Assembly (NCBI GenBank): GCA_963926475.1
Contig: CAWUXE010000007.1
Coordinates: 1 to 64,000 of the forward strand
Source of the DNA: UBA2040 sp002384725
GTDB taxonomy: Bacteria; Bacteroidota; Bacteroidia; Flavobacteriales_D; Crocinitomicaceae
Direction of reading: 5' to 3'
DNA length: 64,000 bases
Positions 16,486 to 25,736 of this stretch are shown piece after piece. The translations under genes and the position numbers were made by a program. The notes under the pieces are model-generated. The model made no database searches. It was not told the DNA's origin and saw only the letters and a list, made by a program, of their open reading frames with translations. Position 1 is the first letter of the stretch. The number at the start of each line of letters is the position of its first letter.

Positions 16486-17622
16486 ATGGAATTTGAATTT
16501 TCTAACGTTTCTTTTTGGGAGCAAAAGTGGCTAACCAGTGATCTCGACTTTATTGTGATTGGCTCTGGAATTGTGGGACTTAGCGCCGCGTATCATCTTA
16601 AAAAAAACCATCCAAAAGCCAAAATCCTTGTCCTTGACAAAGGTGTACTCCCCTTTTCTGCTTCATCAAAAAATGCTGGATTCGCTTGTTTTGGTTCACC
16701 CAGCGAAATAATGGACGATTTATCCAACACACCCGAAAATGAAGTTTGGAAGACAGTAGAAATGCGTTGGAAAGGTCTTCAAGCTCTTAAAAACTGGTTA
16801 GGAGAAAAAGAAATCAACCTTCAGACCCTTGGTTCGTGGGACTTAATGGAGAATAAAACAGATACCGAGGAAATTTGGTCTAAGCTGAAGGAACTGAATC
16901 ATGCCTTGAAATCGATTACAGGAGAATCGAATGTGTATGCCGAAGACAAAGAGGCCAGCAAACGATTTGGCTTCGAAAATTTGGATTCTGCCTTCAAGAA
17001 TAAACTGGAAGGTCAATTGGATACTTCTCTCTTAATTCAAACGGCAATTAAACGCGTGCAAGATGCTGGAATTACGATTCTACGAGGTGTGGAAATGAAG
17101 TCCTTTTCTTCCAATAGAAACGAAGTTATTTTGGACACAAACTACGGAGAATTAAAATCGAGTAATTTGGTGATTTGCACCAATGGCTTTACGCCAGATA
17201 TCAATACAAAAACTGTCGTTCGGCCAGCTCGTGCTCAAGTTTTGATAACAAAAGAAATACCTGAATTAAAAACAATTGGAACATTCCACATCGACCGGGG
17301 CTACTATTATTTCAGAAATGTTGGTTGTCGCTTACTAATTGGTGGTGGAAGAAACCTAGACTTTAAAAAGGAAGAAACGACCGAGCTTTTCATTACCCCA
17401 GAAATCCAAAACGGTATTGAAGAGAAATTGAAGCGAATAATCTTACCAAAAACAGCCTTTGAAATAGAACATCGTTGGGCTGGAATAATGGGGATAGGAA
17501 ACAAAAAAGAACCGATAATAAAACGTTTAGATGCACGGGTTTGCATTGGTGTTCGTATGGGAGGAATGGGAGTTGCGATTGGTACTTTGGTTGGACAGCG
17601 ACTGGCGGAGATATGTGAATAA
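16486..17622 (+). CDS. FAD-dependent amino-acid/amine oxidoreductase (DAO family)
   Basis: 378 residues. After about 20 residues comes the FAD-binding motif VIGSGIVGLSAAYHL (about 24-38), then LDKGVLPFSASSKNAGFACFG, the pattern of DadA/PuuB-like oxidases. The C-terminal half has RPARAQVLITKE, RGYYYFRNV, GGGRNL and HRWAGIMGIG, as in DAO enzymes. It probably oxidises an amine or D-amino acid with FAD in the cytoplasm; the substrate cannot be told. It stands alone, divergent from the giant gene upstream and 264 bp before gcvT; no gene or clear element was seen in that gap besides the gcvT promoter box. Confidence 0.85.
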   Translation: MEFEFSNVSFWEQKWLTSDLDFIVIGSGIVGLSAAYHLKKNHPKAKILVLDKGVLPFSASSKNAGFACFGSPSEIMDDLSNTPENEVWKTVEMRWKGLQALKNWLGEKEINLQTLGSWDLMENKTDTEEIWSKLKELNHALKSITGESNVYAEDKEASKRFGFENLDSAFKNKLEGQLDTSLLIQTAIKRVQDAGITILRGVEMKSFSSNRNEVILDTNYGELKSSNLVICTNGFTPDINTKTVVRPARAQVLITKEIPELKTIGTFHIDRGYYYFRNVGCRLLIGGGRNLDFKKEETTELFITPEIQNGIEEKLKRIILPKTAFEIEHRWAGIMGIGNKKEPIIKRLDARVCIGVRMGGMGVAIGTLVGQRLAEICE

Positions 17623-17859
17623 ATATCGGATTGACGGATTCCGGATTAGGCTATTTCTGAGTAATTGATTTAGTTCTATAAATACGGGGTTTCGAATCAA
17701 ATTTCGAAAAATATAAAATTTTCCAATTCGCTAATTGCCGAACAACATTTTGATGTTTTATAGGCTATTGAGCTATTCCCAATCTAATTTCACATCCAAA
17801 AACCAGATACAATTTATACTTCAATCAATAGGATCGTTCCAACTATTCCAATAGTTCAT

Positions 17860-17867
17860 TATTTTTG
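17860..17867 (+). promoter_or_regulatory. Candidate -7 box of the gcvT promoter
   Basis: TATTTTTG fits the Bacteroidota TAnnTTTG box and lies 19 bp before the gcvT ATG. No good TTTG was found at the expected -33 distance, so this is a candidate only. Confidence 0.4.
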
Positions 17868-17886
17868 TCCTCAAATTAAATACACC

Positions 17887-18969
17887 ATGAAAAAACTAAC
17901 ATTAAATGATCAACACATCGCTATGGGCGGAAAAATGGTTCCTTTTACTGGATTTGATATGCCGGTTCAATTCGAAGGAGTCAATGCTGAACACGAAACA
18001 GTGCGCAACGCGGTAGGAGTTTTTGATGTTAGTCACATGGGTGAATTTTTGATCTCTGGGCCAACGGCTTTGGATTTGATTCAAAAAATCTCGACGAATG
18101 ATGCGACGACATTGACTGTCGGAAGAGCGCAATACTCTTGTATGCCCAACGGAAAAGGTGGAATTGTGGACGACTTGATCATTTACATGATAAAAGAAGA
18201 ACAATACTTATTGGTTGTAAATGCCTCTAACATTGATAAAGATTGGGATTGGATTTCTTCGCACAATTCGATGAAGGCGGAAATGAAAAATCTTTCTGAT
18301 GATTATTCACTTCTTGCTATTCAAGGACCAAAAGCAGTTGAAGCCATGCAATCTTTATCGAGTATAAATTTGTCCGCAATCAAATATTACCACTTCGAAG
18401 TGGCTGATTTTGCCGGAATCGAAAATGTTATCATATCTGCTACTGGTTATACTGGTTCAGGTGGATTCGAAATTTATTGTAAAAACAGTGAAGTTGCTCA
18501 AATATATGCTAAGGTATTAGAAGCTGGTGCAGATTTCGGCATCAAGCCTATCGGTTTGGCGGCAAGAGACACGCTTCGCTTAGAAATGGGATTCTGCCTG
18601 TATGGAAACGATATCGACGAAACGACTTCCCCATTGGAAGCCGGATTGGGTTGGATTACGAAATTAACAAAAGACTTCGTTGATGCCGACTTCTTGGCGA
18701 AACAAAAAGAAGAAGGTGTTAAACGCAAACTAGTTGCCTTCGAAATGGTCGACAGAGGTATTCCCCGTCACGATTACGTAATTCACGATGCATCTGGAAA
18801 TAAAATTGGTCACGTAACATCAGGTACAATGTCGCCCAGTATGAAAATTGCAATTGGTCTAGGTTATGTTACCCTTGATCATTCTGCCATGGATTCAGAT
18901 ATTTATATTTCTATACGTGACAAAGGCGTGAAAGCGAAGGTGGTGAAATTGCCGTTTTATAAGAAATAA
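17887..18969 (+). CDS. gcvT: Aminomethyltransferase (glycine cleavage system T protein)
   Basis: 360 residues, full length. GcvT motifs: MPVQFEGVNAEHETVRNAVGVFDVSHMGE near the start, NASNIDKDWDWI, LLAIQGPKA, ATGYTGSGGFEIY, and AARDTLRLEMGFCLYGNDID. The enzyme moves the methylene group from the H-protein-bound aminomethyl intermediate to tetrahydrofolate, releasing ammonia. gcvH and gcvP are not nearby, as is common in Bacteroidota. It ends before a shared terminator with the convergent mdh. Confidence 0.96.
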   Translation: MKKLTLNDQHIAMGGKMVPFTGFDMPVQFEGVNAEHETVRNAVGVFDVSHMGEFLISGPTALDLIQKISTNDATTLTVGRAQYSCMPNGKGGIVDDLIIYMIKEEQYLLVVNASNIDKDWDWISSHNSMKAEMKNLSDDYSLLAIQGPKAVEAMQSLSSINLSAIKYYHFEVADFAGIENVIISATGYTGSGGFEIYCKNSEVAQIYAKVLEAGADFGIKPIGLAARDTLRLEMGFCLYGNDIDETTSPLEAGLGWITKLTKDFVDADFLAKQKEEGVKRKLVAFEMVDRGIPRHDYVIHDASGNKIGHVTSGTMSPSMKIAIGLGYVTLDHSAMDSDIYISIRDKGVKAKVVKLPFYKK

Positions 18970-19049
18970 TACGTTGACCGTTGACAATATTTCGTCGAGT
19001 TGGTCAACATAAATGGTCAATATCAGCAGTCTCTATAATTATTGTAACA

Positions 19050-19083
19050 AAAAAAGCCCGACATTTCGATCGAGCTTTTTTTA
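19050..19083. terminator. Bidirectional terminator between gcvT and mdh
   Basis: Hairpin of AAAAAGC-c-CGA pairing with TCG-a-GCTTTTT with one mismatch, A run on the left and T run on the right, so it can act on both strands. Confidence 0.65.
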
Positions 19084-19101
19084 TAATAAGATATTAGATA
19101 T

Positions 19102-20040
19102 TTATCCTGCAACATTCATATTATCCAAAACAGACATAACTCCTCTAACGGCAACAGCTGATTCTTCTAATAATGCTTTTTCATCTGCATTCAAATCCAA
19201 TTCGATGATTTTTTCGATTCCTCCTTTTCCAAGGATAACTGGAACACCAAGGAAGATATCCTTCATTCCATATTCACCGTCCAACCAAGCACAAACTGGG
19301 AAGATTCGTTTTTGATCACGCACAATTGCTTCTACCATTTGCGCAGCTGCAGCTCCTGGAGCGTACCATGCAGATGTTCCTAACAATTTAACGATTTCTC
19401 CACCTCCGAACTTCGTTCTTTCGATAATTTCGTTCAATTTTTCCTCTGAAATCAATTCAGTAACGGGAATACCACCAACTGTTGTATAACGCGGAAGTGG
19501 AACCATTGTGTCTCCGTGACCACCCATCAATACTGCTTGGATATCTTTTGGAGAAACACCTAATTCTAAAGCGATGAAAGAACGGTAACGAGCTGTATCT
19601 AATACACCTGCCATTCCAAATACATTCTTAGAATCTACCTTTGCAGAAAGGTATGCACAATAAGTCATTACGTCCAAAGGATTGGAAACAATGATGATTT
19701 TTGCGTTTGGTGAGTACTTCACTACGTTTTCAGTAACCGATTTTACGATTCCAGCATTCGTCGCGATTAAGTCATCACGAGACATACCCGGTTTTCTTGG
19801 CAAACCTGATGTAATAACAACTACTTCTGAATTAGCCGTTTTTGAATAATCGTTCGTCGATCCTATCGTACGAGAATCGTATAAGTTGATTGGAGATGTC
19901 TCCCAAATGTCTAAAGCTTTACCTTCAGCGAATCCTTCTTTGATATCCAACAATACTATTTCATTGGCAATTTCTTTGTGTGCTAAGACGTCTGCACATG
20001 TTGCACCTACATTTCCTGCACCAACTACTGTTACTTTCAT
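19102..20040 (-). CDS. mdh: Malate dehydrogenase (LDH-like type)
   Basis: 312 residues, family length. The NAD-binding start is VVGAGNVGATCADVLA and the adenine-ribose acidic residue is in LLDIKEG. The substrate loop SGLPRKPGMSRDDL has the Arg pair typical of malate and not lactate dehydrogenase. The catalytic His is in GGHGDTMVP and the Asp/Arg pair in GVLDTARYR. It interconverts malate and oxaloacetate in the TCA cycle. A TACTTTTG box on the minus strand (20083-20090) lies 42 bp upstream of the start and may be its promoter. Confidence 0.96.
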   Translation of the reverse strand: MKVTVVGAGNVGATCADVLAHKEIANEIVLLDIKEGFAEGKALDIWETSPINLYDSRTIGSTNDYSKTANSEVVVITSGLPRKPGMSRDDLIATNAGIVKSVTENVVKYSPNAKIIIVSNPLDVMTYCAYLSAKVDSKNVFGMAGVLDTARYRSFIALELGVSPKDIQAVLMGGHGDTMVPLPRYTTVGGIPVTELISEEKLNEIIERTKFGGGEIVKLLGTSAWYAPGAAAAQMVEAIVRDQKRIFPVCAWLDGEYGMKDIFLGVPVILGKGGIEKIIELDLNADEKALLEESAVAVRGVMSVLDNMNVAG

Positions 20041-20082
20041 CGTAAATTTGTTTGGTTTTCGATTGTACTAATTAATTCGTTG

Positions 20083-20090
20083 CAAAAGTA
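20083..20090 (-). promoter_or_regulatory. Candidate -7 box of the mdh promoter
   Basis: On the minus strand this reads TACTTTTG, fitting TAnnTTTG, 42 bp before the mdh start codon. The -33 element is not clear. Confidence 0.35.
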
Positions 20091-20198
20091 AGTATATTGT
20101 ATCGAAAATCATTTAATTTGTAAAGTAATGTGCATGATTTTCAGCAACTGTTGAAAATTTTTACCCAAAAGGCAACCCCCAAAAAGACCTATCGTCTA

Positions 20199-20786
20199 AT
20201 GAACAGAGACAATGTGGAAAATAAGAATGAGATAAAGGAGATTATCGATGGTTGTATTGCAAAAAAACGCAAAGCGCAAGAGGAACTATTTAAACTCTTT
20301 TACGGGAAAATGATGGGGGTTTGCTTACGCTACCACCGCGATAAAGACGATGCTCAGGAGATTCTCCAACTTGGTTTTATCAAGGTCTTTGACAAATTAG
20401 ATGGTTACGATCACACCGGTTCTTTCGAAGGATGGATGCGTCGGATTTTTGCAAATACTTGCATAGATGCGATTCGAAAATCTAAGAAAGATCCCATTCG
20501 GACAGAAAACGATGAAGATTTCGTCGTTAAAACCGAAAATACGATCGAGGAAAAAGAAGAATTTGAATTGACAAGTATCAAAGCGGAGGTGGCGATGCAA
20601 GCAATCGATGGTCTTTCTCCAGCCTATAAAGCCGTTTTTAACTTGTATGTGATTGAAGAATACAAACACAAAGAAATCAGCGAGATTCTCGGAATTTCCG
20701 AAGGAACCTCAAAATCTAATTTGGCGAAAGCTAAGATGAACTTGAAAAAAATATTAAAAGAAAAATTTACAACCATAGACCAATAA
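20199..20786 (+). CDS. ECF-type sigma-70 family RNA polymerase sigma factor
   Basis: 195 residues from the ATG at 20199; a GTG at 20130 in the same frame would add 23 residues not typical of the family. Region 2 is LFYGKMMGVCLRYHRDKDDAQEILQLGFIKVFDKL with WMRRIFANTCIDAIRKSKK; region 4 is LSPAYKAVFNLYVIEEYKHKEISEILGISEGTSKSNLAKAK, a classical helix-turn-helix for -35 recognition. It lies 9 bp upstream of a membrane protein that looks like its anti-sigma partner, so the pair probably transmits an envelope or extracellular signal to transcription. Confidence 0.92.
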   Translation: MNRDNVENKNEIKEIIDGCIAKKRKAQEELFKLFYGKMMGVCLRYHRDKDDAQEILQLGFIKVFDKLDGYDHTGSFEGWMRRIFANTCIDAIRKSKKDPIRTENDEDFVVKTENTIEEKEEFELTSIKAEVAMQAIDGLSPAYKAVFNLYVIEEYKHKEISEILGISEGTSKSNLAKAKMNLKKILKEKFTTIDQ

Positions 20787-20795
20787 TTACCGACA

Positions 20796-22085
20796 ATGAG
20801 TCAAAAATTTGAACATATTTTTAAGGAAGCCCTCCAAAACCAGGAGGTTCCTTATGATCCTGCTGCTTGGAGTGCACTCTCCTCGAAGTTGGATAAAGCC
20901 ATGCCTGTTTCCGGTAAAAAGCCTTTCAATCCTTGGGTAGGAGTTATTATTGCTGTTGCCATGGTTGGAGGAGCTTCACTTTGGTATTTCGCGAGCAACA
21001 ATACTCCTACCGACAACAAAAGCGCACGAGTCAACCAAACAGAAACGAAAAACGAAAACAAAGCTATCCCTGCACAAACAGCGGATGCTAAAAATGTTAA
21101 TACAAATAAAGTCGCTGCGAATGAAAATATCGTTGCTGATCCAACCAACAAAACGATAGCAAAAGGAGATATTCACAAAATATCCTCAATTCCTGCGAAA
21201 TCGTTGAAAAGTGACAACCTATTTAAAGAAGGTGAATACATCAAAGACCAAAGCAGCTTGGTAACACCGCCCAACATAGCGTACGATAAAGCTGACCTTA
21301 TACCAGCTCCTTCGAAAATGAACACGGAGTTGACGAAAATTGAGAATACGTGTCAATATATGGATAAGAAAGTGACGAACTCGTCTGATATCCTTATGAC
21401 GATTGAATTCCCGAATGGACGTCAGGTTGTTATATACCCGAAGGAGTCTAAAACAGTTGATTTCGAAGAGTTTGGAACGTATAAAGTCTTCAATTCCAAA
21501 GGAAAAGAAAACAAGTTCGTTGTTTACGAAAACAAAGCTGTCGATTTCACAATAGACGAAGAACATTTGTTCAACAACGGAATACCAACTACTGAAGTTA
21601 AAGTTTCGAATGTAGATCCGAATAGCAATATCCAATGGACGTGCAAACAAGGAAACATGAGCCGTTCAGGAAATAAAGCGGAATTCAACTTCTTCAAGGA
21701 TGGTCAATATACGATTACCGTTTCTTCAACGAACGAGAAAGGATGTTCAACTGTTTCTGCTAAGAAAATCAACATTTCTAACGATTACAACTTGATGGCG
21801 ACAACGGCATTCAAACCACAAGACATCGACCCAAGATACAATACATTTATGCCATTCGCATTGGTGGAACGTAACACATCTTTCTCCATGATTGTTATCG
21901 ACCCGAAAGATGGAGGGACAATCTACGAAACAACAGACGAAACAGCAGGATGGATTGGAATCGACAAGCGCACAGGGAAACCAGCGCAACACGGTTCGAA
22001 TTACATATGGAAAGTATCCTTGAGCAATCCACTTCCAGGTGAAGCTGCAAGCTACAAAGGAATAGTAACAGTGATTATCGACTAA
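20796..22085 (+). CDS. Anti-sigma-like membrane protein with PKD- and gliding-motility-type ectodomain
   Basis: 429 residues. Residues 1-45 are cytosolic and resemble anti-sigma N-termini (MSQKFEHIFKEALQNQEVPYDP). One transmembrane helix follows at about 47-66 (WVGVIIAVAMVGGASLWYF). Outside are a Lys/Asn/Ala-rich linker, a PKD-like stretch at about 255-320 (GQYTITVSSTNEKGCST) and a C-terminal region at about 330-429 resembling the gliding-motility CHU_C domain: FSMIVIDPKDGGTIYETTD, GWIGIDKRTG, GSNYIWKVSL. That C-terminal domain normally sits on secreted T9SS cargo, not on an inner-membrane anti-sigma protein. It follows the ECF sigma gene by 9 bp and ends at a strong terminator. Confidence 0.75.
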   Translation: MSQKFEHIFKEALQNQEVPYDPAAWSALSSKLDKAMPVSGKKPFNPWVGVIIAVAMVGGASLWYFASNNTPTDNKSARVNQTETKNENKAIPAQTADAKNVNTNKVAANENIVADPTNKTIAKGDIHKISSIPAKSLKSDNLFKEGEYIKDQSSLVTPPNIAYDKADLIPAPSKMNTELTKIENTCQYMDKKVTNSSDILMTIEFPNGRQVVIYPKESKTVDFEEFGTYKVFNSKGKENKFVVYENKAVDFTIDEEHLFNNGIPTTEVKVSNVDPNSNIQWTCKQGNMSRSGNKAEFNFFKDGQYTITVSSTNEKGCSTVSAKKINISNDYNLMATTAFKPQDIDPRYNTFMPFALVERNTSFSMIVIDPKDGGTIYETTDETAGWIGIDKRTGKPAQHGSNYIWKVSLSNPLPGEAASYKGIVTVIID

Positions 22086-22103
22086 ACAATAATAAACTAA
22101 ATT

Positions 22104-22156
22104 AAAACTCTATTGTCGGGTCGTAAAATTTTACGACCCGACAATAGAGTTTTTTA
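22104..22156 (+). terminator. Strong terminator: perfect 50-bp palindrome
   Basis: Two exactly complementary 25-bp arms (22104-22128 and 22129-22153; GC-rich core TTGTCGGGTCG / CGACCCGACAA) run into a T stretch. It ends the sigma/anti-sigma operon. The following gap, 22157-22472, shows no gene, RNA or repeat. Confidence 0.85.
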
Positions 22157-22472
22157 TTTCCAGATAATTTGTAGATGTTGACGTTAAAAGTCGTCCAGTT
22201 CGTTTTTTTTGTGACCCATTTGTGTTTGTTAGCGAGACAAGAAATCGAAATAGTGGATTAATTTTTAATGTGTTGTTTCACAACTTAGATCGATTTTAGA
22301 ATCGGTATTTTGAGAGAAAACAATAAAATAATCAGTAGGTGTAAGGAGTAAAAAAAGTAACAAATTTTTGAAAGTCACAACTAAAAGATATAAAAACTGA
22401 AAGATAATTGTTGTATTATAATTGTATCTTTATTCAGCGTTTAATAGTTTAGTGTTGAATAAAAAATGTTTT

Positions 22473-24026
22473 ATGAAATTTTTCCAATTTATAATCGTAT
22501 TGTTTGTTTTTCAGGCAAATGCACAAATCGATTTGTTAAATAATACCAATGTATCTGTAAAAGACGGCGATCCTTTGCCTACTCCAGAGGTACCGACATC
22601 GATTAATTATATCGCAGCTTTTCCTCAAATTATATCAAACATTCTATATATAGGTGAGTCAAATAAGCTTTTGGTGGCATACGACCCTATGGATACACAA
22701 GCTTCATCACCATTCGATGTTATTGGGGGCGAAGTCGATGGGGAATTCTTTGAAGGTCCTACTTTACCCGAAGATATACTTAAGTGGATGGGTAATGAAG
22801 AACGTGTTAGCCTTACCTTGTTTTATCAGAATAAAGAATCTTCAGAAATTGATATTGTTTCCAATGACTATGTGACCTGTTATCTTCCATTTAGATCCAA
22901 TCTAAATTTAGAAAAAGGATATCTAGTATTTCGCAATAGAGGGAAGTCTAAAGTTTTATTTGATGCATCTGATTCTAAAAGCTTTGTAAGCCAGTATCAA
23001 AAAAACATATTGAATAGCGAATTATTATACAAGGATATGGATCATGATTTATTAAATAAAATTCAATCCAAGAATACAAGTTATATCTGGTTTGAAGGTT
23101 TCACTCCGGATGGGAATTCTTTTAACAAATCAACTTTAGATTGTTCTAAAGAAAATCAGTCTTTTGACATTTGGTACGATTCAATTCAAGCTTTAGGGCT
23201 AAACTCTCCCATAGACCAAGATGATTTCAGTGACATTTATCCGCGCGAAGAAATTTTTAAGTTTTGGAGTGAAGCGAGGAATAATGAAGAAAAATCCTTA
23301 AAGTATGAGACTGATTTATGGAATTTGTATTTGAATTGTAATTATCGATATACGCATTTGTATCCTCTTGTCCATGGTTACGATTATAGTGTAGCTTCTT
23401 GCCTTGACAGAATTGTATCGGATTATACAGAAAATATGGTTGCCACAACTTCAACTTATTCTGATAATGAAAGGTTTTTGATAGATGTTCTTTACAGAGA
23501 GCATCAAACATTTGATGTTTGGTATGATTCAATTAGCAAAATCGCTTTAAATATTATAGAAGAGCCTGGAATGCTTGTTGACTTCTTGGCAAACAGTACT
23601 TACCAAATTCTAAGGGAAAAGTTCAATAAAGCGTCTCTGAAGGGAGAAGGAACGCCACTTGAGAGTATTGAGAAGGATACGTACGCAACAATGAATGAAA
23701 CCGATGTTATTATTTTGACCTATAGAAAACTAGGAGATGAGGTCAGATATGATGATGTTTATTTTGCAAAGAAAACTGAGGAAGCCAAAAAGCCCATTAT
23801 TACTGCACATTTTCCGTATTTCAAATCTTTTGAGCTTGAACAAAATACTAGTGTTGAATCTAGCTGGCTACGTTTATTGAGAGACGAATCTTTTGGTATT
23901 TGGCTATCAGATAATAAAAAAGGAAGAAAAAAATTAAATTCTTTTTTGACGACGCCTGAAACATTTGAAGAATTTGGAATCAATTTAGACCAGTGGGATA
24001 ATTTTGATTTCATGAAGTTTTATTAA
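22473..24026 (+). CDS. Hypothetical secreted protein with internal W-containing repeats
   Basis: 517 residues from the ATG at 22473, chosen because it gives a clean signal peptide (MKFFQFIIVLFVFQANAQ); an earlier in-frame ATG at 22422 would bury it. No family is recognised. A motif recurs three times: SFDIWYDSIQALGLN (about residue 230), TFDVWYDSISKIALN (about 346) and SFGIWLSDNKKG (about 473), suggesting three related modules. No C-terminal T9SS sorting domain is evident. It stands alone between two terminators; the AT-rich codon use differs from the core genes on both sides. Confidence 0.6.
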   Translation: MKFFQFIIVLFVFQANAQIDLLNNTNVSVKDGDPLPTPEVPTSINYIAAFPQIISNILYIGESNKLLVAYDPMDTQASSPFDVIGGEVDGEFFEGPTLPEDILKWMGNEERVSLTLFYQNKESSEIDIVSNDYVTCYLPFRSNLNLEKGYLVFRNRGKSKVLFDASDSKSFVSQYQKNILNSELLYKDMDHDLLNKIQSKNTSYIWFEGFTPDGNSFNKSTLDCSKENQSFDIWYDSIQALGLNSPIDQDDFSDIYPREEIFKFWSEARNNEEKSLKYETDLWNLYLNCNYRYTHLYPLVHGYDYSVASCLDRIVSDYTENMVATTSTYSDNERFLIDVLYREHQTFDVWYDSISKIALNIIEEPGMLVDFLANSTYQILREKFNKASLKGEGTPLESIEKDTYATMNETDVIILTYRKLGDEVRYDDVYFAKKTEEAKKPIITAHFPYFKSFELEQNTSVESSWLRLLRDESFGIWLSDNKKGRKKLNSFLTTPETFEEFGINLDQWDNFDFMKFY

Positions 24027-24037
24027 TAAATAAGGAC

Positions 24038-24066
24038 AAAAAAAACCTTCAGAATGAAGGCTTTTG
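24038..24066. terminator. Bidirectional terminator between the secreted protein gene and recN
   Basis: CCTTC-agaat-GAAGG hairpin with A run to the left and TTTT to the right. On the minus strand it ends the recN operon with a long U run. Confidence 0.65.
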
Positions 24067-24082
24067 ATGATCTGTAAAAGGA

Positions 24083-25735
24083 CTATTCTTGCATTAAATT
24101 CTGAGCATTGGCAAGGGCGGCAGCATTGATTGTTTCGCCACTCATTAATCGAGCAATCTCCTCTACCCTTTCCTCTTGATTGAGTATGAGCAATCTAGAC
24201 TGAACGCGTCCATTCACTTCCGATTTTTCAACCTTGATGTGAGCTGTAGCTTTTCCTGCCACTTGTGGCAAATGAGAAATGGCGATCAACTGTCGATTCT
24301 CGCCCATTCTGCGAAGTAATTGACCGATTTTTTGCGCCACTTCTCCAGAAACACCTGTATCGATCTCATCGAAGATAATGGACGGCAAGGCTTTCATTTC
24401 CGATATCAAACACTGTATAGAAAGCATCAATCTGGACAATTCTCCACCACTCGCAATTTTATCCATCGCTTGAAGTTGAATTCCTGCATTGCTGGAAAAT
24501 TTCATTCCTACATTGGAGTTTCCGTTCTGATTCAACTGTTCAGTCTGCACTACCTCAAATTTCAATTCCGTATTTGGCATTTTTAATTCGTCCAAAAGCG
24601 AAGTGATTTTTTTCTCTATTTGTGGAGCTGTTTTCTTTCTAATGATGTGCAGTGCATTAGCCAAAGCGATTACTGCTTTTTCCTGTGCGGTGACTTCCAA
24701 AGTCAATTTCTCGATCTCGGCTCTTCCCTCTGTTGAAGTTTGCAATTGCTCTTGCCATGAGGATTGAAGATCAACTAATTCCTGTTGATTCGAACACTTG
24801 TGCTTTTGTGAAATGCGGTTGTAATTGTCCAATTTAGTAGTCAGTTCCAACACTTTCTGCGGATCTTTCTCTAGTTTTTCCAGGTAATTCGACGACTCAT
24901 TTTCTAAGTCCTCCAATTCCAGCAATATGGATTGTATTCTTGTGGCAAAATCGCCTACTGTACAATCGGTCGACTTCGCCTTGTTTAATTGAGTTTGAAT
25001 GCTTTTAATTTGTTCTAAAACGGAACCATCATCCGACAATCCTCCTGCAATTGCACTAAGAGCTGTCGTCAAGTCCTCCATGTTTTCTTGCTGATTGAGC
25101 TCGCTTTCAAGCGCAGCATAATCCGTTTTATCCAAATTCAACAGGTCGATTTCTTCCAATTGAAACAAGAGATAATCTCTATCACTATCTGCCTGATTTG
25201 TCCTGTCAACCAAAGACTTTAGCTTTTTTTGATTGTCTTTTAAACGGGTAAATTGATCTGTATATTTTTCAATTTCTGGCTCTAATCCCGACAGAATATC
25301 CAATAAATTGCGATGGAAGTTCTTATCTCGAAGTGCTAAAGTATTGTGTTGAGAATTGATGTTCACCAGATTCTCCGTCAATTGTTTGATTTGCACCAAG
25401 GAAACCGGTGTATCGTTGATGAAGGCTCTAGAACGACCGTTTCTGTTTATCTCACGCCGAACAATGGTATTATCGTCATAATCAACGTCATTTTCCTTAA
25501 ACCATGCGGATAACTCAAGATTTTTAATGGCAAATTCTGCCTCGACGAAGGTTTTATCCGTTTCAGGGCCGATTAATGAAAAGTCGGCTCTTTCGCCCAA
25601 TATAAGGTTCAAAGCGCCCAACAATATGGACTTTCCTGAACCTGTTTCTCCAGTAATTACAGTATATCCTTTCGAGAAATCAACCCGTAATTCTTGGATG
25701 AGCGCAAAGTTCTTGATCCAAATCTTTGCTAGCAT
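24083..25735 (-). CDS. recN: DNA repair protein RecN
   Basis: 550 residues, normal length. SMC-like ATPase: Walker A GETGSGKS near residue 31, long coiled coil in the middle, ABC signature IASGGELSRLMLSI and Walker B SIIFDEIDTGVSG near the C-terminus. It acts early in double-strand-break repair. It is the last gene of bamD-rpoZ-coaBC-porD-recN, with 1 bp to porD. Confidence 0.96.
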   Translation of the reverse strand: MLAKIWIKNFALIQELRVDFSKGYTVITGETGSGKSILLGALNLILGERADFSLIGPETDKTFVEAEFAIKNLELSAWFKENDVDYDDNTIVRREINRNGRSRAFINDTPVSLVQIKQLTENLVNINSQHNTLALRDKNFHRNLLDILSGLEPEIEKYTDQFTRLKDNQKKLKSLVDRTNQADSDRDYLLFQLEEIDLLNLDKTDYAALESELNQQENMEDLTTALSAIAGGLSDDGSVLEQIKSIQTQLNKAKSTDCTVGDFATRIQSILLELEDLENESSNYLEKLEKDPQKVLELTTKLDNYNRISQKHKCSNQQELVDLQSSWQEQLQTSTEGRAEIEKLTLEVTAQEKAVIALANALHIIRKKTAPQIEKKITSLLDELKMPNTELKFEVVQTEQLNQNGNSNVGMKFSSNAGIQLQAMDKIASGGELSRLMLSIQCLISEMKALPSIIFDEIDTGVSGEVAQKIGQLLRRMGENRQLIAISHLPQVAGKATAHIKVEKSEVNGRVQSRLLILNQEERVEEIARLMSGETINAAALANAQNLMQE

Positions 25736-25736
25736 G

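Noticed and set aside
20130..20198. GTG at 20130 as the start of the first ECF sigma factor
   Set aside because: The added 23 residues are not like family N-termini, and an ATG at 20199 precedes a normal sigma region 2.
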